A stretch of 64,000 nt of DNA, taken from Zobellia uliginosa (GTDB taxonomy: Bacteria; Bacteroidota; Bacteroidia; Flavobacteriales; Flavobacteriaceae). Positions 26,777 to 35,637 of the stretch are shown here, piece after piece. Within the stretch, counting starts at the first letter, position 1. Every line of letters starts with the position of its first letter. A model generated the notes under the pieces. It did not search any database. It was not told the origin of the DNA and saw nothing but the letters and a program-made list of their open reading frames with translations. A program made the position numbers and the translations under genes. Where the stretch lies: NCBI RefSeq assembly GCF_018860745.1, contig NZ_JAHKPY010000002.1:1-64000 (forward strand), given 5' to 3'.

Positions 26777-27340
26777 TCAGCAAATTTCATTGTAATCTTG
26801 GTTAGGAACACTGAAAAAACTAAAAATACTACCCCCGTACTTACGTTTTTCAACAAAATTATCTAGATGTGAAAGATCCATATGACTAGAATGCTCTATA
26901 ATGAGCAAGCCGTTTTCAGTCAAAAGCTCATTCTTAAAAACCAGTTCCGGAATTTTTTCAAAAGATTCCAAAGGCAAATCGTACGGTGGATCAGCAAAAA
27001 TTATAGTTGCCTTTTCACGTGTTTTTTCTAAATAAGTAAATACATCATTTTTAAATACTGAAATACCCATTTCAAGAGATTCAGAGGTATCGGTAATGAA
27101 TTTAACACATCCGTAATCAGCATCAACCGCACTAATACGTTCTGTACCCCTAGAAGCAAACTCGTAGCTAATATTTCCTGTTCCTGCAAATAAGTCAATT
27201 ACAACAAGCTCATCAAAATAATAACGGTTGTTAAGAATATTGAACAGAGCTTCTTTAGCCATGTCAGTCGTTGGTCGGACGGGTAATTTTTTAGGAGCAG
27301 TTAGTCGCTTTCCTTTATGTAAACCTGAAATTATACGCAT
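26777..27340 (-). CDS. rsmD: 16S rRNA (guanine(966)-N(2))-methyltransferase RsmD
   Basis: SAM-dependent methyltransferase for 16S rRNA. The N-terminal family signature MRIISGLHKGKRLTAPK and RPTTDMAKEALFNIL is followed by SAM motif I DLFAGTGNISYE (near residue 49) and the catalytic DPPYDLP (near residue 115). The length of 187 aa is standard. Its start codon overlaps the stop of the DUF3822 gene upstream by one base. Confidence 0.95.
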   Translation of the reverse strand: MRIISGLHKGKRLTAPKKLPVRPTTDMAKEALFNILNNRYYFDELVVIDLFAGTGNISYEFASRGTERISAVDADYGCVKFITDTSESLEMGISVFKNDVFTYLEKTREKATIIFADPPYDLPLESFEKIPELVFKNELLTENGLLIIEHSSHMDLSHLDNFVEKRKYGGSIFSFFSVPNQDYNEIC

Positions 27341-28173
27341 TAAAAAGCATTTATTACCGTGAAATCAATTGTGTCTTCTGGTCTATCTATACCAGGATGT
27401 TCTGTAAATGAAGGGTAGAACATAGATACATCCTTCACGTAATTATAGCATAAATCATATATGTCATCATCCTTTTCAATATCACCGAAAAGTTTAATTG
27501 CAACCGATTCCGTATCGAGTTCTAACTGCTCTAAGGTGAATAGCAGGTAATAAAGGAAATCTTCTTTAGTAACGAAATTAAAACTATTGAAGAGTAATAG
27601 TTTTTTTGAGGCAATAACGGTAACATCCATTTGCCGTTGAGAAGTATGTATATAGCAAACGGCTTCTTTGCTAGAGGAATGATTGTTAAGCAAGGATTCT
27701 ACCATTACAGTGCCATTGTGCTTAAAGGTAAATTCGCCAAAAAGGTCATAGATGTAGTTGTTGATGTTAACAAAGGGAACATAAACATTATTCATCTGAA
27801 AGCTTTCTAGCTCATCAAAAGCCAAGTGGTCATTGGCTAGTATTTTGGTATTGAATTTTAGGTAATTGGCCAGTTCATCTTCATTAAAAAGAACTTGAGG
27901 AACAAGGCTAAATAGATTGTTGCGATGAACTACAACAATTTCTGAAAACTGATCTTCTTCTATATGATGTGAAGAGAATAGAAGTTTTAATCGCTTTAAT
28001 ATTTCATATGGGGTAAGTTCTTTGGCAAAAACTACCTTCTCAGAATTTAAAATGGTATTTGCTACGGTATCAAATACACAAAAAGAAAGTCCATTCAAGC
28101 TAACTTGAATGGACAGTTTTTTATAATTCTCCACTGGTTCTCCAGTATTATTTTGATTCTCCTTTTTTGTCAT
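27340..28173 (-). CDS. DUF3822 family protein
   Basis: A 277-aa protein of the Bacteroidota-specific DUF3822 family, recognised by size, the LSIQVSLNGLSFCVFD opening and its usual place directly before rsmD. The fold is probably actin-like/RNase H-like as in other pairs of this sort, but no function is established. It overlaps rsmD by one base and the gene upstream by 26 bases, so the three form one operon. Confidence 0.85.
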   Translation of the reverse strand: MTKKENQNNTGEPVENYKKLSIQVSLNGLSFCVFDTVANTILNSEKVVFAKELTPYEILKRLKLLFSSHHIEEDQFSEIVVVHRNNLFSLVPQVLFNEDELANYLKFNTKILANDHLAFDELESFQMNNVYVPFVNINNYIYDLFGEFTFKHNGTVMVESLLNNHSSSKEAVCYIHTSQRQMDVTVIASKKLLLFNSFNFVTKEDFLYYLLFTLEQLELDTESVAIKLFGDIEKDDDIYDLCYNYVKDVSMFYPSFTEHPGIDRPEDTIDFTVINAF

Positions 28174-28801
28174 ATATAGGGGGCCAGTTACCGCTGGTGC
28201 TTACTTCGTCAATAGAACCTACTTTAATATATGCTCCATTAACTTCTTCCACGCCTACTTCTGCTTTCTCTTTCTTAAGAAGGTCTTCTGGCTGATCATA
28301 AAGTACTACTTTCTTGTCTACTTTGGCTTCGAAAACCGGAGCTTTATAGTTGCCTTTAGAAAGGATATCAGATTTCATTTCAAATTTCTCACCGCCTTGG
28401 GCAAAAGGAACTTCCATTAAAGTCTTGTAACGGTTGTCTCCTTTAAAAAGTGAATCTTTTACTGAAACAGTACCTAAAGTGTCAATGATTTTAACCTCTT
28501 TCAAAAGATCGATCTGATATGTTTTATCGAATTCCATATAAGATGAATCTCTCTGTTGAGTAATGGTATACTCAGCAGTATCGATAAACTTGATCAAACT
28601 GTTAAAATCTTTTGCGTATTTTCTGTTTACGGTTTTGTAAGCCTCTTGCGCGTTTCTAATATCTTTCAGTTTAGCAATAACCTGCCCAAAACGTTCTTCC
28701 TTTACTTTGTTGAATTGGATAGGTCCCGTAACTGATTGGTATATAGCGTATGCCAAACCTACACAAGCTACCCACAGTACAATTTGAATTATGGTCTTCA
28801 T
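28148..28801 (-). CDS. Membrane-anchored protein of unknown function upstream of DUF3822/rsmD
   Basis: A 217-aa protein with one N-terminal membrane helix (about residues 4-23, IIQIVLWVACVGLAYAIYQ) followed by a charged soluble domain that faces the periplasm if the helix is a signal anchor. The short stretch after the helix (RFGQVIAKLKDIRNAQEAYKTVN) recalls the start of pilin-like proteins, but no further domain is recognised. The 26-bp overlap with the next gene is unusually long. Function unknown. Confidence 0.8.
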   Translation of the reverse strand: MKTIIQIVLWVACVGLAYAIYQSVTGPIQFNKVKEERFGQVIAKLKDIRNAQEAYKTVNRKYAKDFNSLIKFIDTAEYTITQQRDSSYMEFDKTYQIDLLKEVKIIDTLGTVSVKDSLFKGDNRYKTLMEVPFAQGGEKFEMKSDILSKGNYKAPVFEAKVDKKVVLYDQPEDLLKKEKAEVGVEEVNGAYIKVGSIDEVSTSGNWPPIYDKKGESK

Positions 28802-28835
28802 TTCTCTAGTGTTAATTATATTTTAGTGGTTGTGA

Positions 28836-28843
28836 CAAATCTA
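28836..28843 (-). promoter_or_regulatory. -7 element of the DUF3822-rsmD operon
   Basis: Reverse-strand TAGATTTG fits TANNTTTG; a TTTG at 28861-28864 lies at 17-bp spacing, slightly short. It is divergent from the helicase promoter 45 bp away. Confidence 0.5.
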
Positions 28844-28888
28844 CAATTTTTTTTCAATCGCAAAAGTTTTTCGCCCAAAAATCCTGTT

Positions 28889-28896
28889 TATCTTTG
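28889..28896 (+). promoter_or_regulatory. -7 element in front of the RecD-like helicase
   Basis: TATCTTTG matches TANNTTTG. The predicted transcription start falls at about 28902-28904, on or next to the helicase ATG at 28903. Confidence 0.5.
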
Positions 28897-28902
28897 ATAC
28901 CT

Positions 28903-30345
28903 ATGACAACGTTGAACGATGCATCATTTTATAAAGTACTAAAGGAAAAATTTCCACACGACCCTACACTCAAACAGTCAATAGCATTACAGAAATTAGC
29001 TTCGTATATACTTTCTGACAGAAAGGACGATGTGTTTTTGTTAAAAGGTTTTGCGGGAACAGGTAAAACAACCCTGGTAGGTACCGTGGTTAGTAGCTTA
29101 TGGAAGACTAGGATGAAAGCGGTGTTGATGGCCCCTACGGGAAGAGCGGCAAAAGTAATGTCTAACTATGCAAATACTCAATCCTTCACCATACACAGAA
29201 AAATCTATTTTCCCAAGAAGCAGGGTGGCGGTGGAGGAATACAATTTGTTTTAGCACCCAATAAGCATAGAAATACGATTTTCATAGTAGATGAAGCTTC
29301 CATGATTCCGGATGCACCAACAGATTCTAAGTTATTTGGAAACGGGTCTCTTCTGGATGATCTAATTCAATTTGTGTATTCTGGTCATAATTGTAAACTG
29401 ATCTTAATTGGGGATACGGCTCAGTTACCTCCTGTTCATCTGAATTTAAGTCCAGCACTCGATCCCGATAAGTTAGCATTGAATTATGATAAGGAAGTGG
29501 TTAGACTTGAATTGGATGAGGTCGTACGCCAAGCGGAAGATTCAGGTATTCTTGTAAACGCTACTTTGCTTAGGGAACAGTTACAGAGTAGTTTTACAGA
29601 TGAGTTTAAATTTCATTTAAGCAGTTTTAAAGATATAGTCCGGCTTGTAGATGGTTATGAGATACAGGAAGCAATAGACACTAGTTATTCGGAAAATGGA
29701 AAGGAGGAAACGGCATTTATAGTTAGGTCGAATAAAAGGGCAAATTTATACAATGAGAACATCCGTAGCCGAATCTTATACTTGGAAAATGAGATTGCAG
29801 TAGGTGATTTTATGATGGTGGTGAAGAACAACTACTTTTGGCTTTCTCCCAATACGGAAGCTGGTTTTATAGCTAATGGAGACGTCATAGAAGTTCTTGA
29901 ACTCTTTGCTATAAAGGAATTGTATGGTTTTAGATTTGCAGAAGTGAAAGTGCAAATGGTTGATTATCCCAATCAAAAACCTTTTGAAACTGTTTTGTTA
30001 TTGGATACGATTAAAGCCGAAACCCCTTCCTTACCCTATGAAGAAGGGAATAGACTATACCAAGAAGTGATGAAGGACTTTGCAAATGAATCTTCTAAAT
30101 ACAAGAAATTTTTAGGTGTAAAGAGCAATAAATATTTTAATGCCTTACAGGTTAAGTTTTCATATGCCATAACTTGCCATAAGTCTCAAGGAGGACAATG
30201 GAATACCGTTTTTGTAGAACAACCCTATTTGCCAAACGGAGTAGATAAAGAATACCTGCGTTGGCTATATACAGCGGTAACAAGAGCAAAAAAACAATTG
30301 TACCTTATAGGTTTTAAGGATGATTTTTTTGTTGATGTGGAATAA
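28903..30345 (+). CDS. RecD-like ATP-dependent DNA helicase
   Basis: Superfamily 1B helicase of 480 aa. Walker A GFAGTGKTT is near residue 49, motif II VDEASM near residue 131, motif III GDTAQLPPV near residue 172, and the C-terminal UvrD_C_2 part carries ITCHKSQGGQWNTVFVE and YTAVTRAKKQLYLIG. It acts on DNA in repair or recombination, separately from a RecBCD complex because no recB or recC is nearby. ATG 28903 is preferred to the in-frame TTG at 28894, which lies inside the promoter box. The transcript may be leaderless. Confidence 0.92.
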   Translation: MTTLNDASFYKVLKEKFPHDPTLKQSIALQKLASYILSDRKDDVFLLKGFAGTGKTTLVGTVVSSLWKTRMKAVLMAPTGRAAKVMSNYANTQSFTIHRKIYFPKKQGGGGGIQFVLAPNKHRNTIFIVDEASMIPDAPTDSKLFGNGSLLDDLIQFVYSGHNCKLILIGDTAQLPPVHLNLSPALDPDKLALNYDKEVVRLELDEVVRQAEDSGILVNATLLREQLQSSFTDEFKFHLSSFKDIVRLVDGYEIQEAIDTSYSENGKEETAFIVRSNKRANLYNENIRSRILYLENEIAVGDFMMVVKNNYFWLSPNTEAGFIANGDVIEVLELFAIKELYGFRFAEVKVQMVDYPNQKPFETVLLLDTIKAETPSLPYEEGNRLYQEVMKDFANESSKYKKFLGVKSNKYFNALQVKFSYAITCHKSQGGQWNTVFVEQPYLPNGVDKEYLRWLYTAVTRAKKQLYLIGFKDDFFVDVE

Positions 30346-30454
30346 GCTAAATTGCAACTTTACAAAGTGCTAATTTTTAGCAGGTTTTAAAATTTTTGAG
30401 TAAAAATAGACGCTACTTTTAGCTTCTTACCCATCAAAATAATAGAGTAGTGAT

Positions 30455-31018
30455 ATGACATCGGACAGTATAATCAGTATTTTTTTAGGTATTGGGCTTG
30501 CCGCATCTGTTGGCTTTAGGGTGTTCTTGCCACTTTTTGCGCTAAGCTTGGCTTCGTATACAGGTGTTTGGGAGCTTAATGAAAGTTGGGAATGGATAGG
30601 CAGCCTAGCTTCTGTAATTACCTTGGGAGTGGCAACATTAGTAGAAATTTTCGCCTACTTTGTGCCCTTTGTGGATAATCTTTTAGATAGCTTTGCAGTG
30701 CCTTTGGCCGCTATAGCCGGTACGGCAGTTATGGTGTCTACGGTAGCAGATCTAGATCCTGTAGTAACTTGGTCGTTAGCCATTATAGCTGGGGGTGGTA
30801 CAGCAACAGCCATAAAAGGTGCTGGGGCAACGGGTAGAATAGCTTCTACGGCAACAACCGGAGGGTTGGCCAATCCGTTAGTTTCAACGCTAGAAACAGG
30901 TACGGCAGTAGTTGTTACTACGGCATCGATATTTGCGCCGGTACTTGCTGTAATTTTAGTCATTATCATTTTGGTATTTATTTTTCGTATTTACAGAAAA
31001 TTGAGACCTAAGAGATAA
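30455..31018 (+). CDS. DUF4126 family membrane protein
   Basis: A 187-aa very hydrophobic protein with about five membrane segments and many small residues. IFLGIGLAASVGFRVFLPLF at the start and the Ala/Gly/Thr-rich middle (IIAGGGTATAIKGAGATGR) are typical of DUF4126. Function is unknown. It stands alone between the helicase and kdsB, 82 bp before kdsB. Confidence 0.88.
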   Translation: MTSDSIISIFLGIGLAASVGFRVFLPLFALSLASYTGVWELNESWEWIGSLASVITLGVATLVEIFAYFVPFVDNLLDSFAVPLAAIAGTAVMVSTVADLDPVVTWSLAIIAGGGTATAIKGAGATGRIASTATTGGLANPLVSTLETGTAVVVTTASIFAPVLAVILVIIILVFIFRIYRKLRPKR

Positions 31019-31100
31019 GAATAGATTTTAGAAGAGGTTTACGATTTCTAAATTGGTTTTAGAAGTATGAAATTTAGTAGAAAACAATAATCCACAAAAA

Positions 31101-31829
31101 GTGAAAATAATAGCTATGATACCGGCCCGCTACGCGGCATCTAGGTTTCCTGCAAAGTTGATGCAGGACCTATCAGGCAAACCTGTCATCTTACGTACAT
31201 ATGAAGCGGCAGTAGGCACTAAATTGTTTGATGAGGTTTATGTTGTGACAGACAGTGATGTTATTTTCAATACGATAACCAACGCAGGTGGTAAGGCACT
31301 AATGAGCCAAAAAGAACATGACTGTGGTAGTGATCGTATTGCGGAAGCTGTAACGAACATGGATGTTGACATTATCGTGAACGTTCAAGGAGACGAACCT
31401 TTTACGGATAGAGAGAGTTTGGCAAGTGTTTTGGAAGTGTTTAAGAATGATCCGGAAAAGGAAATAGATTTAGCGTCTTTAATGGTTAGAATTACGGATG
31501 AAGAAGAAATCGATAATCCCAATACGGTAAAGGTTATTGTGGATAATCGCAATTTTGCCCTTTATTTTTCCCGTTCGGTAATTCCATATCCAAGAAATAA
31601 AGAAATTGAAAGTGTCTATTATAAGCATAAAGGTATTTATGCCTTCAGGAAAAGTGCTTTAATGGCCTTTCAGAGATTACCGATGTTGCCTTTAGAAGCT
31701 ATTGAAAAAATTGAGGCTATTCGATATTTGGAATATGGAAAGAAAATAAAGATGGTTGAAACAACTGTTTCAGGAATAGAGATAGATACTCCAGAAGATC
31801 TTAAAAGAGCACAGCAAGCATGGAGGTAG
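31101..31829 (+). CDS. kdsB: 3-deoxy-manno-octulosonate cytidylyltransferase
   Basis: Activates Kdo (or 8-amino-Kdo) with CTP for lipid A core assembly. The N-terminal [16 protein letters not shown] nucleotide-binding motif, CGSDRIAEA and VNVQGDEPF are present. The start codon is GTG at 31101; the length of 242 aa is normal. It overlaps the HAD gene by 10 bases and is two genes before a kdnB-like gene, which suggests that its natural substrate is 8-amino-3,8-dideoxy-Kdo (inference). Confidence 0.95.
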   Translation: MKIIAMIPARYAASRFPAKLMQDLSGKPVILRTYEAAVGTKLFDEVYVVTDSDVIFNTITNAGGKALMSQKEHDCGSDRIAEAVTNMDVDIIVNVQGDEPFTDRESLASVLEVFKNDPEKEIDLASLMVRITDEEEIDNPNTVKVIVDNRNFALYFSRSVIPYPRNKEIESVYYKHKGIYAFRKSALMAFQRLPMLPLEAIEKIEAIRYLEYGKKIKMVETTVSGIEIDTPEDLKRAQQAWR

Positions 31830-32521
31830 ATTACAGTAAAATCACCGTAGTTGGTTTTGATGCCGATGATACCTTATGGGTAAACGAAACCTATTTTAGA
31901 GAAGCTGAGCAAAAATTCGGAAAGCTTTTGGAAGGTTACGAAACTATGAATACCATAGACCAAGAGTTGTTTAAAATGGAAATTAAAAACCTAGAGCTCT
32001 ATGGTTATGGGGTAAAAGGTTTTATGCTTTCTATGGTAGAGTCTGCTTTAAGGCTGTCAAACAATAAGATTTCACAGGCCAAAATCGATGAAATTTTAAA
32101 TATTGGCAAGGATATGTTGCGCCAACCGGTAGAATTATTAGATGGTGTAAGAGAAGTTTTACGTAAATTAAGCGGAAATTATCGATTGATTGTCTTGACC
32201 AAAGGTGATTTATTAGATCAAGAACGCAAATTGGAGCGTTCAGGTCTTTCAGAATTTTTTCATCATGTGGAGGTTTTGAGTGATAAGAAAGAAGAAAATT
32301 ATCAACATTTATTAAATCATTTACAAATCGATGTAAATGAATTTTTAATGATCGGGAATTCACTAAAATCAGATGTGTTGCCTTTAATTGAAATTGGTGC
32401 GCAGGCAGTGCACGTTCCTTTTCATACAACTTGGCAGCATGAGCAAGTAGAGATTAATGATGGCGATTATAAGTATCTGAAAATAAATAAATTATCAGAT
32501 ATATTAGAGTATTTGAAATAG
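31820..32521 (+). CDS. HAD family hydrolase
   Basis: A 233-aa haloacid-dehalogenase-type phosphatase. Motif I is GFDADDTLW (residues about 10-18), motif II VLTKGD with threonine near residue 125, and motif [13 protein letters not shown] near residue 175. A helical cap domain lies between motifs I and II (YjjG-like), so it does not look like KdsC, which lacks a cap. Substrate unknown. It overlaps kdsB and is 3 bp from the following oxidase gene. Confidence 0.9.
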   Translation: MEVDYSKITVVGFDADDTLWVNETYFREAEQKFGKLLEGYETMNTIDQELFKMEIKNLELYGYGVKGFMLSMVESALRLSNNKISQAKIDEILNIGKDMLRQPVELLDGVREVLRKLSGNYRLIVLTKGDLLDQERKLERSGLSEFFHHVEVLSDKKEENYQHLLNHLQIDVNEFLMIGNSLKSDVLPLIEIGAQAVHVPFHTTWQHEQVEINDGDYKYLKINKLSDILEYLK

Positions 32522-32524
32522 GTT

Positions 32525-33655
32525 ATGATGGAGGTAAAGAAGCATACGCAAGTAAAACAAGCAACTGTAGGTAAGAAAACGGAATTCAGAAATTTTCCAA
32601 TGGTGCCTAGGGTAGTTTTCGGTAGAGGAAGTTTTAATCAATTAGGCGATATTTTAATGCCCAAAAGAAAACATTCCGATGCCCCTTTTATATTTCTAGT
32701 GGATGATGTATTTGAAAATACCGAACTGGCAAAAAGGATTCCACTTATTTTCAACGATCAGATTATTTTTATTTCTGCGGAAGAAGAACCTAAAACGGCA
32801 CAAGTAGATGCTTTGGTCGATAAAATTAAAAGAGAATATCAAGATTTGCCTAGTGGTATTGTAGGTATTGGAGGGGGAACCTTATTGGACCTGGCCAAAG
32901 CAGTAGCCATTCTATTAACAAACAACGGTAGTTCTTCGGAATATCAAGGATGGGATTTAGTTCAAAAACCGTCAATTTTTCATGTGGGGATACCCACCAT
33001 TAGTGGAACAGGAGCGGAGGTTTCCAGAACTACGGTTTTATTAGGGCCTGAGAAGAAATTGGGTATCAATTCAGACCACACTACTTTTGGACAAGTACTC
33101 CTTGATCCGGATTTAACCCAAGGCGTTTCTAAAGAACAATGGTTCTATACAGGAATGGATTGCTATATACATTGTATTGAATCATTAACAGGCACGTATT
33201 TAAATGCTTTTAGTCAAAGTTATGGAGAGAAAGCGTTAGAACTATGTAAGGAGGTGTACCTCGGAGATTTATCAGAAGAAGAATCTAGGGATAAATTAAT
33301 GATGGCTTCGTGGCATGGTGGTATGAGCATAGCCTATTCTCAGGTAGGAGTGGCACATGCGTTAAGTTATGGTTTGGGATATTTACTAGGGGTTAAGCAT
33401 GGTATTGGTAACTGTTTAGTGTTTCAACATCTGGAAGAGTTTTATCCTGAAGGGGTAGCACTTTTTAATAAAATGAAGGTAAAACATGGTATTGAATTGC
33501 CTACCGGTATCTGTGCAGCTCTGACCGATGCTGAGTTTAAGACCATGATAAAAGTAGCAATGAACATGGTTCCCTTGTGGGAAAATGCCCTTGGTAAGAA
33601 TTGGCGGGATACCATTACCCCTGAAAAACTGGAATCTATCTACAGAAAAATATAA
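32525..33655 (+). CDS. kdnB: KdnB-like 3-deoxy-manno-octulosonate 8-oxidase (iron-containing alcohol dehydrogenase family)
   Basis: A 376-aa group III alcohol dehydrogenase. Visible are FGRGSFNQLGDIL, the glycine-rich GIGGGTLLDLAKA (near residue 115), GIPTISGTGAEVSRT (near residue 157), and metal ligands in YTGMDCYIHCIESL, VGVAHALSYGLGY and GVKHGIGNC. These stretches closely resemble Shewanella KdnB as I remember it, which oxidises the C8 hydroxyl of Kdo before amination by KdnA. Placement beside kdsB supports this. No kdnA aminotransferase is in the window. ATG 32528 is an equally good start. Confidence 0.82.
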   Translation: MMEVKKHTQVKQATVGKKTEFRNFPMVPRVVFGRGSFNQLGDILMPKRKHSDAPFIFLVDDVFENTELAKRIPLIFNDQIIFISAEEEPKTAQVDALVDKIKREYQDLPSGIVGIGGGTLLDLAKAVAILLTNNGSSSEYQGWDLVQKPSIFHVGIPTISGTGAEVSRTTVLLGPEKKLGINSDHTTFGQVLLDPDLTQGVSKEQWFYTGMDCYIHCIESLTGTYLNAFSQSYGEKALELCKEVYLGDLSEEESRDKLMMASWHGGMSIAYSQVGVAHALSYGLGYLLGVKHGIGNCLVFQHLEEFYPEGVALFNKMKVKHGIELPTGICAALTDAEFKTMIKVAMNMVPLWENALGKNWRDTITPEKLESIYRKI

Positions 33656-33738
33656 GTTTCTTATTTTAGTTAAAAGGAGAATCACTTCAAAGCAGGTAGT
33701 TTTTATCTTAAAAATTCAATTTTCTAAAGTACTTTCCT

Positions 33739-34272
33739 ATGCAAAAGCTAGCTCATTTTATTTACTTTAAGGTGATGGGCTGGAAAATGGTGGGCAAATT
33801 CCCCGGTCATTTAAACAAATTTGTGATAGCCGTAGTGCCCCATACCAGTTACGCGGATTTTTTCTTAGGACTGCTGATCAGAAGGATTTGGGGCGAACAA
33901 ATTAACTTTGTAGGAAAAAAAAGCCTTTTTGCATTTCCGTTTGGGTGGATATTTAGAAAATTGGGCGGAGAGCCTATTGATCGTACCAAGAATAACGATA
34001 TGGTTTCAGCCACGGTAAAAGTATTTGAAAAGCGAGATAAATTTAGATTAACAATTGCACCCGAAGGTACGCGAAAAAGGGTTGATAAGTGGAAAACAGG
34101 TTTTTACTATATCGCTAAGGGAGCAAAAGTGCCAATTGTTTTAATAGCTTTTGATTTTGGTCACAAGCAAGTCAAAATATCAGAACCTTTATACACCACA
34201 GATGATAAGGATGCTGATTTTGCGTTGTATCATGAGTTTTTCAAAGGGGTAGAGGGTAAGGTGTCTAGATAG
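33739..34272 (+). CDS. 1-acyl-glycerol-3-phosphate acyltransferase-like protein
   Basis: A 177-aa PlsC-type acyltransferase. The catalytic HxxxxD motif is VPHTSYADF (residues about 34-42), followed by IDRTKNNDM and the EGTRKR motif near residue 113 and KVPIVLIAFDFG. It is shorter than typical PlsC and lacks a clear membrane anchor. It is 83 bp after the kdnB-like gene, so a role in envelope lipid or LPS assembly is possible but unproven. Confidence 0.9.
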   Translation: MQKLAHFIYFKVMGWKMVGKFPGHLNKFVIAVVPHTSYADFFLGLLIRRIWGEQINFVGKKSLFAFPFGWIFRKLGGEPIDRTKNNDMVSATVKVFEKRDKFRLTIAPEGTRKRVDKWKTGFYYIAKGAKVPIVLIAFDFGHKQVKISEPLYTTDDKDADFALYHEFFKGVEGKVSR

Positions 34273-34360
34273 CTGTAATTTTTCTTTTTATTTATCTAGC
34301 AATTATTGTTTAAAGCTTCTTCTCTTTGTTTTTTATCTAAATAAGTAAAATTGAAAATGA

Positions 34361-34410
34361 ATAATAACCAAAAAGCGACCTGAGAAATCAGGTCGCTTTT
34401 TGGTTATTAT
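34361..34410. terminator. Long bidirectional terminator
   Basis: Perfect 23-bp stem with a GAAA tetraloop (34384-34387), bounded by A/T-rich arms. It separates the acyltransferase gene from yebC, which converge here. Confidence 0.9.
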
Positions 34411-34425
34411 AAGCAATGAGTTAAA

Positions 34426-35136
34426 CTATTCCTGCATCGTATGATATACGTTCTGTACATCATCATCTTCTTCAATTTTCTCTAAAAGCTTTTCAACATC
34501 AGCAGCTTCTTCTTCAGAAAGTGCTTTGGTTACTTGCGGAATACGCTCAAAGCCAGATGATAGAATTTCTATTTCTCTATTCTCTAATTCTTTTTGAATA
34601 GCACCAAAGCTTTCAAAAGGAGCATAAATTAAGATGCCATCGTCATCAACAAAAACCTCTTCTGCACCAAAATCAATAAGCTCCAATTCTAGTTCTTCGG
34701 GGTCAATACCTTCAGCGGGAATTCTAAAATTACAGGTATGGTCAAACATAAACTCTACCGAACCTGAAGTTCCCAAACTACCATCACATTTATTGAAATA
34801 ACTGCGAACATTGGCTACTGTTCTGGTATTATTGTCGGTTGCCGTTTCCACAAGTATAGCAATACCGTGTGGCGCGTATCCTTCAAAAAGCACTTCTTTA
34901 TAATCACCAAGACTTTTGTCACTTGCTCTCTTAATTGCACGTTCTACATTGTCTTTAGGCATGTTAACAGATTTTGCATTCTGTATAACCGCTCGTAGTT
35001 TCGCGTTGGAGTCTGGGTCAGGCCCACCCTCTTTTACTGCCATTACAATGTCTTTGCCAATACGTGTAAAAGCTTTGGACATTGCTGACCAACGCTTCAT
35101 TTTACGTGCTTTTCTAAATTCAAAAGCTCTTCCCAT
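34426..35136 (-). CDS. YebC/PmpR-family regulator or translation factor
   Basis: A 236-aa three-domain YebC-type protein (MGRAFEFRKARKMKRWSAMSK at the start, SVNMPKDNVERAIKRASDKS near residue 55, VRSYFNKCDGSLGTSGSVEFMF near residue 107). Members are annotated as transcription regulators, and recent work links YebC proteins to translation through proline-rich stretches. Length is standard. It is preceded by a good promoter. Confidence 0.93.
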   Translation of the reverse strand: MGRAFEFRKARKMKRWSAMSKAFTRIGKDIVMAVKEGGPDPDSNAKLRAVIQNAKSVNMPKDNVERAIKRASDKSLGDYKEVLFEGYAPHGIAILVETATDNNTRTVANVRSYFNKCDGSLGTSGSVEFMFDHTCNFRIPAEGIDPEELELELIDFGAEEVFVDDDGILIYAPFESFGAIQKELENREIEILSSGFERIPQVTKALSEEEAADVEKLLEKIEEDDDVQNVYHTMQE

Positions 35137-35166
35137 AATCTGTAACTAAATATTTGTTGAAGATAG

Positions 35167-35197
35167 CAAATTTAATAAAAATGGTAATGGTTGCAAG
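35167..35197 (-). promoter_or_regulatory. Promoter of the yebC gene
   Basis: Reverse-strand -7 element TAAATTTG (35167-35174) with CTTG at the -33 position (35194-35197) and exactly 19 bp between, a close fit to TTTG-N19-TANNTTTG. The leader is about 24 nt. Confidence 0.6.
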
Positions 35198-35258
35198 TAA
35201 CCCCGCCGCATCTATTCAAAAGAACTTTGATTATTTCGTTTTTATAGCAAATAATTAG

Positions 35259-35546
35259 CTATTCACTTTCTATAATTTCTTCAATGCTGTGAGCGAGTTT
35301 AAAATCTTTTTCGGTAATACCCTCCGCATCGTGGGTGTTAAGTCTAATATTCAATGAGTTGTAAACGTTGCTCCAATCAGGGTGATGTCCTTGCGCTTCG
35401 CATTCAAACGCAATACGGGTCATGACTGAAAAGGCATCTTTAAAATCCTTGAATTCAAAAGAGGTTTCGATTGCACCATCAACATACTCCCAACCATTTA
35501 GTTGTTTTAGTTGACTTTCAATTTCTTGCTCCGGTAATTTTTTCAT
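35259..35546 (-). CDS. 4a-hydroxytetrahydrobiopterin dehydratase
   Basis: A 95-aa pterin-4a-carbinolamine dehydratase. The active-site motif is GHHPDWSNVYNSLNIRLNTHD (residues about 59-79), with three histidines in the expected pattern, and the N-terminal WEYVDGAIETSFEFKDF fits. It recycles the pterin cofactor of aromatic amino acid hydroxylases; no such hydroxylase is in the window. Confidence 0.95.
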   Translation of the reverse strand: MKKLPEQEIESQLKQLNGWEYVDGAIETSFEFKDFKDAFSVMTRIAFECEAQGHHPDWSNVYNSLNIRLNTHDAEGITEKDFKLAHSIEEIIESE

Positions 35547-35637
35547 AATGTTCTAATTGGTGTTTGTTTTGTGCTTAAGGTGTATATGAAAATAAGCAAT
35601 TCTAAAGTCTTTGGCAATAGTTTCTCTGGCTGTAAGG

